Assembly: GCA_964502995.1 (NCBI GenBank)
Contig: CAZCZB010000009.1
Span: 13,988 to 77,987, forward strand
DNA length: 64,000 nucleotides
Source of the DNA: Bin87 sp964502995
Lineage (GTDB): Bacteria; Chloroflexota; Dehalococcoidia; Lucifugimonadales; UBA3495
Direction of reading: 5' to 3'
Below are positions 25,566-33,256 of this stretch, in pieces (within the stretch, counting starts at the first letter, position 1; each line of letters opens with the position of its first letter). The translations under genes and the position numbers were made by a program. The notes under the pieces are model-generated. The model was given only the letters and a program-made list of their open reading frames with translations. It made no database searches and had not been told where the DNA came from.

Positions 25566-25640
25566 TGGTGGCGACGGATGGATTCGAACCAACGACCTAG
25601 CGCTTATGAAGCGCCCGCTCTGCCACTGAGCTACGTCGCC
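25566..25640 (-). tRNA. tRNA-Met (anticodon CAT)
   Basis: On the minus strand a 75-base cloverleaf can be drawn, with acceptor stem GGCGACG/CGTCGCC, D arm GCTCAGTGGCAGAGC and anticodon loop TTCATAA. The T loop is TTCGAAT and the CCA end is encoded in DNA. The anticodon CAT is at 25608-25606. The lack of initiator features (three GC pairs in the anticodon stem and the unpaired first base) suggests elongator Met, but tRNA-Ile with a lysidine-modified CAT anticodon cannot be excluded. The T stem has one U-U mismatch at its second pair. Confidence 0.93.
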
Positions 25641-25687
25641 AACCGGCACGGCCCCGACCAGTCGTCGATATTGCCGCGCGTCAAACC

Positions 25688-25717
25688 ATGGTAAAGCCGG
25701 GTTCGCCGGGTTGTCAA
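25688..25717 (-). promoter_or_regulatory. Promoter of the tRNA gene
   Basis: The minus strand carries a perfect TTGACA (25717-25712) and TACCAT (25693-25688) with an 18-base spacer, about 50 bases upstream of the tRNA. Confidence 0.6.
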
Positions 25718-25747
25718 TTGAAAATCCCATTGCGGTGAAGTGCCGAG

Positions 25748-26113
25748 ATGAACGACTCCAATACGCTGGACGGTGTCCTTGCGGAAACGGCAAGCGCGCT
25801 GGAAACGATACTCGTTGACATTTGCGGGAAACTGAGGCCGTTTCCGGCGTTTCTGGGAATGACCACCATTCAAGCGGTGGAACTGGAACCGGCGATGAAA
25901 CCGGGCGCAGACCGGGGATGCGTTGTGGTAACTCCCGACGGAATGATCGCGGAACTCGACGTGTCGGCCATCCCGGGCATCGTGGGTGTGCTGGAGGTCG
26001 ATCAGGTGGAGGAGTTCAAGCCGTTGGACGACGTTTCGCCAGAGGAATACCTGGTGTACCTGATCACCGCGATTCGGGTTCTGTCGGAGGAATCCCGGAG
26101 GCGGGGATATTAA
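25748..26113 (+). CDS. Unrecognised 121-residue protein
   Basis: I do not recognise it. The product is acidic, with no signal peptide or membrane segment. It appears to have an N-terminal helix, a central beta region (RGCVVVTPDGMIAELDVS) and a C-terminal helix with SPEEYLVYLITAIRVLSEE. The end overlaps that of moaC on the opposite strand by four bases. Its codon use looks like that of neighbouring genes, so it is probably real. Context gives no clear role. Confidence 0.65.
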   Translation: MNDSNTLDGVLAETASALETILVDICGKLRPFPAFLGMTTIQAVELEPAMKPGADRGCVVVTPDGMIAELDVSAIPGIVGVLEVDQVEEFKPLDDVSPEEYLVYLITAIRVLSEESRRRGY

Positions 26114-26619
26114 CTTCCGGTCAGGTCAACGTCACCGGATTGTCCGCCGGTTTTGCGCAGCAGGCGGACGCCGTCGATCTGAACTGCACGATCCACGGCC
26201 TTGCACATGTCGTAGATGGTGAGAGCGGCGACGCTGACGGCGGTCAACGCCTCCATTTCGACGCCGGTTTTGCCGGAAGTGGTGGCTGTGGCGGTGATGC
26301 TCACCCGGTTCGCGGGTTCATCGAGCGCCAGTTCCACGTCCACCTTGTTGAGAGGCAAGGGGTGGCACAGCGGGATGAGTTCGGAGGTGCGCTTGGCTCC
26401 CATGATGCCGGCCAGTTGGGCAATGGTGAGAACGTCGCCCTTCTTCATCAGGCCGTCGCGGATCAGGGCCAGCGTTTCGGCCTGCATCACGACATGGCCG
26501 GTGGCCTGGGCCATCCGGTCAGTAACCGGTTTCCAGCCCACGTCCACCATCCGGGCGGACCCGTCCTCGGCAAGGTGAGTGAGTCGGTCGCCGGGTTTGG
26601 CGGTGTTCTCGGTGGTCAT
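26110..26619 (-). CDS. moaC: Cyclic pyranopterin monophosphate synthase
   Basis: MoaC converts the MoaA product to cyclic pyranopterin monophosphate, the first stable intermediate of molybdenum cofactor synthesis. The 169-residue protein shows the family segments ARMVDVG, the KGDVLTIAQLAGIMGAKRTS stretch, ELIPLCHPLPLNKVDV with the catalytic His, and GKTGVEMEALTAVSVAALTIYDMCKAVD. It is full length. It follows moaA by ten bases, forming a two-gene Moco step at the end of a longer operon. Confidence 0.96.
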   Translation of the reverse strand: MTTENTAKPGDRLTHLAEDGSARMVDVGWKPVTDRMAQATGHVVMQAETLALIRDGLMKKGDVLTIAQLAGIMGAKRTSELIPLCHPLPLNKVDVELALDEPANRVSITATATTSGKTGVEMEALTAVSVAALTIYDMCKAVDRAVQIDGVRLLRKTGGQSGDVDLTGS

Positions 26620-26629
26620 GGAATTGGCG

Positions 26630-27649
26630 CTACCCTCCGATGTGATACATCTCGACCTTGTTGCGTGCCCCCGATTGCTCGCCGGCTGTTATCTCGGCGC
26701 GCTCTTCCGAATACCGGTCGCGCCGGGTGTTCCACACGCCGGTGATTATTTCGCCGAGTTCGCCGTCGGTCGCTCCGTCTCGCATGGGGCCGCGCAGGTC
26801 GATTCCGTCGGTGGCGAACAGGCAGGTGTACAGCCGCCCGTCGGTGGCGAGCCGGGCGCGAGTGCAGTCGGCGCAGAAGGGTTGGGTTACGGAGGCGATG
26901 ACACCGATCTCGCCGGAACCGTCGAGGTATCGCCAGCGGTTGGCGACCTCTCCGACGTAATTCGGTTCCGCCGGCTCCAGGGGCAATTCGGCGTTGATTC
27001 GTTCGACGATTTCGGCGGCCGGGACCACCTCATCCAGTTTCCAACCGTTGCGGTTGCCCACGTCCATGTACTCGATGAACCGCACGATGTGTCCGGTGCC
27101 CTTGAAGTGCCGGGCGAGATCGACGATGGTGTGGTCGTTGACGCCCTTCTGGACGACGGCGTTGATCTTGACCGGGGCGAGGCCCGCGTCGGCGGCGCGC
27201 CTGATCCCATCCAATACGCGGCGGGTGCCAAAGCCGCGCCCGTTCATCTGCTTGAATACATCATCGTCCAGCGAGTCCAGGCTGACGGTGATGCGGTGCA
27301 GTCCGGCGTCGCTCAACTGCTGGGCCTGTTGGGCCAGCAGATAGCCGTTCGTGGTCAGGGTGATGTCGGCCGCGCCCGGGATCGCAGCGAGTTGCGCAAT
27401 GAGGTTGTGCAGTTCAACGCGGAGCAACGGTTCGCCCCCGGTAATGCGCAACTTGTTGACGCCCAAATCAACGAACAAACCCGAGAGCCTGGCGATTTCC
27501 TCAAAGGTCAGGATTTCGTCCTTGGGGAGAAACTGGTACGCCTCGCCGAATATCTCGGCCGGCATACAGTACGGGCACCGGAAGTTGCAACGGTCGGTCA
27601 CCGAGATTCGGAGGTCGCGGAGGGGTCTGCCAAAGAGGTCTGCGATCAT
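26630..27649 (-). CDS. moaA: GTP 3',8-cyclase
   Basis: MoaA is a radical SAM enzyme that rearranges GTP to 3',8-cyclo-GTP in molybdenum cofactor synthesis. The 339-residue product has the N-terminal cluster motif CNFRCPYC (Cys21, Cys25, Cys28), RITGGEPLLR, and a C-terminal cluster set by FCADCTRARL and a later Cys in YTCLF. The protein ends in Gly-Gly, the flexible tail needed for catalysis. Its ATG overlaps the rdgB stop by four bases (ATGA), so translation is coupled. moaC follows. Confidence 0.96.
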   Translation of the reverse strand: MIADLFGRPLRDLRISVTDRCNFRCPYCMPAEIFGEAYQFLPKDEILTFEEIARLSGLFVDLGVNKLRITGGEPLLRVELHNLIAQLAAIPGAADITLTTNGYLLAQQAQQLSDAGLHRITVSLDSLDDDVFKQMNGRGFGTRRVLDGIRRAADAGLAPVKINAVVQKGVNDHTIVDLARHFKGTGHIVRFIEYMDVGNRNGWKLDEVVPAAEIVERINAELPLEPAEPNYVGEVANRWRYLDGSGEIGVIASVTQPFCADCTRARLATDGRLYTCLFATDGIDLRGPMRDGATDGELGEIITGVWNTRRDRYSEERAEITAGEQSGARNKVEMYHIGG

Positions 27650-28254
27650 AACAAGTTCAGGATGCGGCGGGCCTTGCGGGCGGCGTCGGCGCGATGGCTG
27701 ACGCGGTTCTTTGCCTCCAGGGGCAATTGCGCTATGGTTTTTGAGTAAGACGGGAGATGGAAAACCGGATCGTAACCGAAGCCGTGCTCGCCCATCGGTT
27801 CGTATTGTATCACCCCGGCAACGGACCCCACGACGGTCGCGATGCGCGGCTCATCGCCGTCCGGCGTCGCGATGGCGGTGTAGCAGCAAAACCTGGCGAT
27901 GCGTTGTTCCCAAGGCACGCCAGCCAGGTTTTTCAGGAGGAGGGCGACCCGGTCCTCGTCGGATTGGCAGGCGTCCCCTCCGTACCGGGCGGAATACACG
28001 CCGGGCGCGCCGCCGAGGGCGTGGACTTCCAGACCCGAATCATCGGAGATGGTCAGGTACCCGGACAGTTTGCAATAGGTGCCGGCCTTCAGGTGTGCGT
28101 TTTCCAGGAAGGTGTCGCCCGTTTCCTCGACTTCGTCGGGTACTCCGGCGTCATCGAGGGAGATGAGAGCGCCTGGATAATCGGCCAGCAGTTGCCGGTA
28201 TTCGCGCATCTTGCCGGCGTTGCGGGTGGCGACGAGCAGGGTCGGAGCAGTCAT
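27646..28254 (-). CDS. rdgB: XTP/dITP diphosphatase (RdgB/HAM1 family)
   Basis: This enzyme hydrolyses non-canonical purine triphosphates such as XTP and dITP to keep them out of nucleic acids. The ATG at 28254 gives 202 residues starting MTAPTLLVATRNAGKMREY. The substrate motifs ATRNAGK, ISDDSGLEVHALGGAPGVYS and HGFGYDPVF are all there. It starts two bases after the CoA-transferase stop and its own stop overlaps moaA, so all three are in one operon. Confidence 0.95.
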   Translation of the reverse strand: MTAPTLLVATRNAGKMREYRQLLADYPGALISLDDAGVPDEVEETGDTFLENAHLKAGTYCKLSGYLTISDDSGLEVHALGGAPGVYSARYGGDACQSDEDRVALLLKNLAGVPWEQRIARFCCYTAIATPDGDEPRIATVVGSVAGVIQYEPMGEHGFGYDPVFHLPSYSKTIAQLPLEAKNRVSHRADAARKARRILNLL

Positions 28255-28256
28255 AG

Positions 28257-29507
28257 TCAGATGATCCCGTCGGCGGAGAGAGACGTCAGGTCGGATTCGT
28301 CGAGTCCCAGCCAATCGCCGTACACCGCCATGTTGTGTTCGCCCACGGTTGGGCCCATGTGACGCAGTTCGCCGGGTGTCGCGCTGAATTTGGGCACCAG
28401 GCCGAGCATCCTGGTGTGGCCCAACTCAGGGTCGTCGATTTCGACGATGTCGTCGCGCTCCCGGAAATGAGGGTCCTCCACTATATCCGCGCTGCTGTAC
28501 ACCGGGCCAACCACTCCGCCCGCCGGGATCAGTTCGTCCATGATCGCCGCAGTGGACCGCGCGCCCAGCCATGATTGGAGAATCTCGTTGAGAGCGTCCT
28601 TGTTCTCCAGGCGGACGGCGTTGTTGGCGAAACGGGGGTCGTCCAGCAGTTGCTCGAATCCCATGGCGCGGGCGAGTCCCTCCCATGTGTTTTGGGACGT
28701 GGCGGAAAGGCCAAGCCAGCGATCGTCTCCGGTCCGGTAGAGGCTGCGCGGCGCGGCGTCCGGGAAGTCGTTGCCGATTCGCTCCCGGATTTCGCCCAAC
28801 CGGTCGTAGATGGTCAGATGCGGAATGCACAGGCGGAACAGCGGCTCAAAAAGGCTGAGGTCAACGACCTGCCCCGCGCCGGCCAGTCCCGCGCGCCGGT
28901 CGGCATCCCGGCGGTAGATGGCCATCATGCCGGCCATCGCGCCAAATACCCCGGCGATTTCGTCGGCGAGAGGCACGGGCGGTAGATTGGGCGGCGTATC
29001 CGGGAACCCGGTCATACCGATATAACCGCTCATGCACTCTGCGATGGTGCCGAAACCGGGGCGGTCCTTGTAGGGGCCGGTCTGACCGAAGCCGGAGAAT
29101 CGCAGGATCACCAACGACGGATTGACCGCAGGGTCATGGAGATCCGAAGGCCCCAGACTCCAGCGCTCCAGCGTGCCGGGCCGGAACCCTTCAATCAGGA
29201 CGTCGGCTTCAGCGGCGAGGCGTTTCAGCAAGTCCTGTCCCTGGGGGTCGGCCATGTTCAGCGTGATGGACTGCTTGTTGCGTGAGTGAACCTTCCACCA
29301 GAGGGAAACCCCGTTGTGGAACGGGCCCCAGTTGCGCAGAGGATCTCCGGCGCCGGGCCGCTCCACCTTGATCACCTCGGCTCCGAAGTCCGCCATAAGG
29401 GAGGATGCCGTGCCCCCGGCGACTATGATGGAAAGGTCCAGGACGCACAGTCCTGCGAGCGGACCGGCATTGGGGCCGGCGGGGTTTCCGTTGGAGCCTT
29501 GGGTCAT
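28257..29507 (-). CDS. CaiB/BaiF family (type III) CoA-transferase
   Basis: Type III CoA-transferases move CoA between acyl groups through an aspartyl-CoA intermediate. The 416-residue protein shows the family start LAGLCVLDLSIIVAGGTASS, the VIKVERPGAGDPLRNWGP segment, the RFSGFGQTGPYKDRPGF block and a candidate catalytic Asp in VPLADEIAG. The acyl partner is unknown; such enzymes are abundant in SAR202-like Chloroflexota. Its ATG lies one base after the stop of the small zinc-ribbon gene, showing tight coupling. rdgB follows. Confidence 0.92.
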   Translation of the reverse strand: MTQGSNGNPAGPNAGPLAGLCVLDLSIIVAGGTASSLMADFGAEVIKVERPGAGDPLRNWGPFHNGVSLWWKVHSRNKQSITLNMADPQGQDLLKRLAAEADVLIEGFRPGTLERWSLGPSDLHDPAVNPSLVILRFSGFGQTGPYKDRPGFGTIAECMSGYIGMTGFPDTPPNLPPVPLADEIAGVFGAMAGMMAIYRRDADRRAGLAGAGQVVDLSLFEPLFRLCIPHLTIYDRLGEIRERIGNDFPDAAPRSLYRTGDDRWLGLSATSQNTWEGLARAMGFEQLLDDPRFANNAVRLENKDALNEILQSWLGARSTAAIMDELIPAGGVVGPVYSSADIVEDPHFRERDDIVEIDDPELGHTRMLGLVPKFSATPGELRHMGPTVGEHNMAVYGDWLGLDESDLTSLSADGII

Positions 29508-29508
29508 G

Positions 29509-29640
29509 TCAGTTCCTGTTGCGGTGGTAGGCGGCGGACTTCATCCTTACGACGCGACACCGTGGGCAACGCCACTTTTCCTGCTTGTGAGGGCGGGGGC
29601 GTTCCACGGTCATTTTGCTGCGGCAACGTTGGCAGTGCAT
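29509..29640 (-). CDS. 43-residue zinc-ribbon protein
   Basis: A short frame encodes 43 residues with CxxC at Cys3-Cys6 and a second CxxC at Cys25-Cys28 (RCPRCR), the spacing of a minimal zinc ribbon. The protein is strongly basic, so binding to nucleic acid or a protein partner is possible. It starts nine bases after the alpha/beta hydrolase stop and ends one base before the CoA-transferase ATG. Its place in this packed operon is the main support for it being a real gene. No clear ribosome site is seen, so it may rely on coupled translation. Confidence 0.65.
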   Translation of the reverse strand: MHCQRCRSKMTVERPRPHKQEKWRCPRCRVVRMKSAAYHRNRN

Positions 29641-29649
29641 GGGTGGATG

Positions 29650-30534
29650 TTAGTTTGCATCCATTTGGCAGTCAAACCAGGGTTCGATTGCCGCCAGCAC
29701 ATCTTCCGGATATTCCATCGGGAGGAAATGGCTGCCCTTCCCCATGGGGTGGACCCTGGCGGTTGGCGCCAATTCCTGGAATTTGTTGATTCCAGGGTCG
29801 CCCAACCGTTGGCAGCCGGGGTAATCGGCGAGCAGTAGCATCCAGTCGCCGCGCAAGTTTTCCAGGTATTGCTCCACCTGGAGGTCGTCGCGCATACCGT
29901 AGAAGGTGGCCTCCGTTTCCGGGTGGCACTTTAATTCGGCCCGGCCGTCGGCAAGCAGCCTGGTGCCGCCCTCGATGAACTGGCGGTAGGGTTCTTCCTG
30001 CCAGTCCTTGAACGCCGCGCGGGTTCGATAGGCGTCGAACATCGCGGCCCGCGTGTCCCAGATGGGTCGCTTCATGCGGGTGCGTTCGGCGCGACGATTG
30101 AGATCCTGGGTTGGCGCCGTGGGCGCGTCGTTGCTGACCCGGGTTTCGACCAGCACCACCTGCCCGAACCGGCCAGGCAGGATGTTGGACGCGATGATCG
30201 TCGCGAGACCGCCGGAGGAGTGTCCGACGACCCGGGGACGCTCCAGATCCATTTGCGCGACGATGGCCGCCAGGTCTTCCCCGGCGTATTCGAACCGGTA
30301 TCCCTTGTCGGATGGGTCGGTGTCGCCATGGCCGCGCTGGTCGAAGGCCAGCACACGGTGCCGTTGGGCCAGGCGACGTGCGATGGGTTTCCACGGCCAG
30401 GCGCACAATCCGGTGGCGTGCAGCATCAACAGCGGCGGCGCGTCCGGGCGGCCCCATTCGAGGTAATGATGTCGGATGCCGTTGGCGTGGATGTAACGGC
30501 TGTTCCAGTCGTCGGAAATCGTTTGTTGGGACAT
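29650..30534 (-). CDS. Alpha/beta hydrolase
   Basis: The 294-residue protein has an alpha/beta hydrolase fold: an oxyanion-side strand LLMLHATGLCAWPW, the VLAFDQRGHGDTDPSDKG segment, the nucleophile elbow GHSSGG with Ser106 and a late catalytic His in GSHFLPME. It has no signal peptide, so it acts in the cytoplasm. The substrate cannot be told. Being first in the operon with a CoA-transferase, a role in an acyl or ester catabolic step is possible. It is divergent from the complex I operon. Confidence 0.9.
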   Translation of the reverse strand: MSQQTISDDWNSRYIHANGIRHHYLEWGRPDAPPLLMLHATGLCAWPWKPIARRLAQRHRVLAFDQRGHGDTDPSDKGYRFEYAGEDLAAIVAQMDLERPRVVGHSSGGLATIIASNILPGRFGQVVLVETRVSNDAPTAPTQDLNRRAERTRMKRPIWDTRAAMFDAYRTRAAFKDWQEEPYRQFIEGGTRLLADGRAELKCHPETEATFYGMRDDLQVEQYLENLRGDWMLLLADYPGCQRLGDPGINKFQELAPTARVHPMGKGSHFLPMEYPEDVLAAIEPWFDCQMDAN

Positions 30535-30574
30535 GGGATTGCCTTTTCAATTGGGTATTGGCGTCGGCGCGTTA

Positions 30575-30583
30575 TGGTATAAT
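30575..30583 (+). promoter_or_regulatory. Extended -10 promoter of the complex I operon
   Basis: TGGTATAAT (30575-30583) is a perfect TATAAT with the upstream TG of an extended -10 element. No good -35 hexamer is present, as often with this promoter type. It lies 55 bases before the first possible nuoA start. Confidence 0.65.
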
Positions 30584-30637
30584 GCCGCCGCCCATTTAGC
30601 CAGAAGTTTGGAAGCCAACGGGTGAAACCGGCGGACG

Positions 30638-31051
30638 ATGGCTGGCATGGGAAACCGCTTTACCATGCTCGAAGATTATCTCGGTCAATACGGCCTGATC
30701 GCCATATTTCTGGCGCTATCCATAATCGTTCCCTGCAGCATGCTGGGAGCGTCGTTTGCACTATCCAAGCTGGGAATCCGCCCGGAGCGGCCCGATGCGG
30801 TAAAGCACGACACCTATGAGTGCGGCGTGCAGACCATCGGGGGCACGTGGAACCGGTTCCAGTTCCGCTATTACATGTTCGCCATCCTGTTCGTGATATT
30901 CGACGTGGAGGTGGTGTTCCTCTACCCGTGGGCAACCAAGTTCCTCACACTGGAACTGTTCGCCCTGATCGAGATGGCAGTGTTCGTCGGCATCCTGCTG
31001 TTGGCGTGGGCCTACGCCTGGCGCAAGCGGGACCTGGAGTGGCAGGGTTAG
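30638..31051 (+). CDS. nuoA: NADH-quinone oxidoreductase subunit A
   Basis: NuoA is a small membrane subunit at the junction of the complex I arms. The protein has three hydrophobic segments and the family motifs YECGVQTIGGTWNRFQFRYY and FVIFDVEVVFLYPWA. The start may be the ATG at 30638 (137 residues) or the ATG at 30665, which begins nearer to the conserved part; neither has a strong ribosome site. It opens the nuoABCDHIJK-x-LMN operon. nuoB follows after four bases. Confidence 0.95.
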   Translation: MAGMGNRFTMLEDYLGQYGLIAIFLALSIIVPCSMLGASFALSKLGIRPERPDAVKHDTYECGVQTIGGTWNRFQFRYYMFAILFVIFDVEVVFLYPWATKFLTLELFALIEMAVFVGILLLAWAYAWRKRDLEWQG

Positions 31052-31055
31052 GGAT

Positions 31056-31688
31056 ATGGTGGAATCGACACATTTTGAACTCCCCTCAACGGGCGGCCCG
31101 TTGCACAGCCGGACGTGGGAAATCGACCGCTCCGAAGGCCAAACGGTCAATGAACTGATCGCGGCCTCACAATCGCCCATTGAATTGCCGGCCATTGAGG
31201 TTCCCGACGACCTGAAGCAGAACCTGCTCGTCACGTCGGTGGATGCGCTGGTCAACTGGGGACGGAAATCGGCGCTCTGGCCGGTGTCCTTCGGCCTGGC
31301 GTGCTGCGCCTTTGAAATGATGGCCACCGCGATGGGTCGGTTCGACATCTCGCGCTTCGGGATGGAAGTGTTCCGAGCGTCCCCACGTCAGGCGGACCTG
31401 ATGATCGTGGCGGGCACGGTAACCTGGAAGATGGCGCCGCCCATCAAGCGGATTTACGAGCAGATGGCCGAACCGCGCTGGGTGATCTCCATGGGCGTGT
31501 GCGCCACCAGCGGCGGACCGTATTACGGTTCCTATAGCGTGGTGCCCGGCGTGGACCACATCATCCCGGTGGATGTGTACGTGCCCGGATGTCCGCCGCG
31601 GCCGGATGCATTGCTCTATGGCATCATGGAACTCCACGAGAAGATCAAGAAGTACCGCAATATCGGCGACGGGAGCCTCAAACCGTGA
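31056..31688 (+). CDS. nuoB: NADH-quinone oxidoreductase subunit B
   Basis: NuoB holds the terminal cluster N2 that passes electrons to quinone. Ligands appear as Cys83-Cys84 (GLACCAFEM), Cys149 (MGVCATSGG) and Cys179 (VPGCPPRPDALLYG). The 210-residue product has about 40 extra N-terminal residues compared with short homologues. Its stop overlaps the GTG start of nuoC. Confidence 0.97.
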   Translation: MVESTHFELPSTGGPLHSRTWEIDRSEGQTVNELIAASQSPIELPAIEVPDDLKQNLLVTSVDALVNWGRKSALWPVSFGLACCAFEMMATAMGRFDISRFGMEVFRASPRQADLMIVAGTVTWKMAPPIKRIYEQMAEPRWVISMGVCATSGGPYYGSYSVVPGVDHIIPVDVYVPGCPPRPDALLYGIMELHEKIKKYRNIGDGSLKP

Positions 31689-32128
31689 CGGTGGCCGCGA
31701 TACCCGGCGAAACATTGGCCCGGCGCGTGCGGGAAGCTGCGCCGGATGCAGTGCTAGATTGGGACGATTCGGCGGTTTGGGTGCGGCCTGAATCGATCGG
31801 TACGGTGGCGAATTTCCTCCGCAACGACGCGGAAATCGATTTTGCCTACCTCAACTCGATCAGTGCTATCGATTTCGTGGAGCATTTCGAGCTTGTTTAT
31901 CACCTCATGTCCGTGGGCAAACAGCACACTGGCATGGTTCGCTGCCGGGTGTACGGCCGTGAAGAACCCACCGCGCCTTCGGTGGTCAACGTCTGGAAGG
32001 GAGCCGATTTTCAGGAGCGCGAAATCTGGGACCTGATGGGCATCAGGTTCACGGGCCATCCCAACTTGAAGCGGATCATGCTCTGGGAAGGATTTGACGG
32101 CCACCCGCTGCGCAAGGATTTCCTGTAG
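31685..32128 (+). CDS. nuoC: NADH-quinone oxidoreductase subunit C
   Basis: NuoC is a hydrophilic arm subunit contacting NuoD. The GTG at 31685 overlaps the nuoB TGA (GTGA), giving 147 residues. The conserved 30-kDa signature is seen as EREIWDLMGIRFTGHPNLKR and the end HPLRKDF. It is shorter than the E. coli NuoCD fusion and separate from nuoD, as is usual outside enterobacteria. An open frame reaches back into nuoB but this is not NuoC-like. Confidence 0.95.
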   Translation: MTVAAIPGETLARRVREAAPDAVLDWDDSAVWVRPESIGTVANFLRNDAEIDFAYLNSISAIDFVEHFELVYHLMSVGKQHTGMVRCRVYGREEPTAPSVVNVWKGADFQEREIWDLMGIRFTGHPNLKRIMLWEGFDGHPLRKDFL

Positions 32129-32149
32129 GCGGACGGCGGACCTGAAACC

Positions 32150-33256
32150 ATGACCATTCGCACCGAACCGATGACGGTCAATGTTGGGCCGCAGCACCCC
32201 AGCACTCATGGGGTATTCAGGGTCCGCATCACCTTCGACGGCGAGGATATCGTAGAGGTCGAGCCGATTCTCGGTTACCTGCACCGCGGTTCTGAGAAAT
32301 TGGCGGAAGAACGAAATTACGTGCAGGTGGTGACCCTCACGGATCGTCTGGACTACACATCGTCCATGATCAACAACCAGGCGTACTGCCTGGCGGTGGA
32401 ACAGTTGCTGGGTATCGAACCGCCGCCTCGGGGCAAGTACCTGCGCACGCTGGCGGCAGAATTACAACGCATCGCCAGCCATCTCATCGCCGTCGGGTTT
32501 TTCGTGCAAGAACTGGGCGCCTTTGGCACTCCTTTGATGTACACGTTCCGCAGCCGTGAACGCATCCTGGACCTGTTCGAGATGCTGTGCGGCGCGCGGG
32601 TCACGGTGAGTTACATGCGTCCGGGTGGCGTCTTCTCCGACACGCCTCCGGACTTCTGGCCCGCGCTCGATCAATTCCTGGACGATTTCGAAGGCGAACT
32701 GGAAGAAATAGAGAACCTGCTGCTCAACAACGAGATTCTCATGGTGCGGACGCGCGGGGTCAGCCCGCTGCCAGCGGACGTTGCCATCAACTGCTCGGTG
32801 AGCGGGCCGGTTCTACGGGCCAGCGGGATCAACTGGGACTGGCGTAAGATGGCGCCCTACGACGCCTACGACCAGGTGGAATTTGACGTGCCCGTGGGTT
32901 CCGTTGGCGACAACTACGACCGGTTCTGGGTGCGGATGCAAGAAGTTCACCAGAGCCTGCGGATCGTCCGCCAGTGCGTCGCCCAGATCGAGCCCGGACC
33001 GGTCCGGCAGGAACTGCCCATGGTCCTGCGGGCGGAACCCGGAGCGGAAGCCTACGGCCGCGTCGAAGCATCCAAGGGTGAATTGGGGTTCTTTCTGGTA
33101 AGCGACGGCGGAGTGTCGCCGTATCGCTGCAAGATCCGCTCGCCCTCCCTGATTAACCTCACCATCACCGAGCATCTGCTGTTGGGATGGAAGCTGGCGG
33201 ACATGATCGTTTCCCTGGGAAGCGTTGACATCAACATGGGTGAGGTTGACCGGTGA
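32150..33256 (+). CDS. nuoD: NADH-quinone oxidoreductase subunit D
   Basis: NuoD (49-kDa subunit) forms the quinone site together with NuoB. The 368-residue product opens with TVNVGPQHPSTHGVFRV, including the His-rich loop that contacts quinone, followed by GYLHRGSEKLAE and YSYVSPL-like middle segments such as RLDYTSSMINNQAY. The C-terminus is the conserved GSVDINMGEVDR. Its stop overlaps the nuoH GTG by four bases. Confidence 0.97.
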   Translation: MTIRTEPMTVNVGPQHPSTHGVFRVRITFDGEDIVEVEPILGYLHRGSEKLAEERNYVQVVTLTDRLDYTSSMINNQAYCLAVEQLLGIEPPPRGKYLRTLAAELQRIASHLIAVGFFVQELGAFGTPLMYTFRSRERILDLFEMLCGARVTVSYMRPGGVFSDTPPDFWPALDQFLDDFEGELEEIENLLLNNEILMVRTRGVSPLPADVAINCSVSGPVLRASGINWDWRKMAPYDAYDQVEFDVPVGSVGDNYDRFWVRMQEVHQSLRIVRQCVAQIEPGPVRQELPMVLRAEPGAEAYGRVEASKGELGFFLVSDGGVSPYRCKIRSPSLINLTITEHLLLGWKLADMIVSLGSVDINMGEVDR

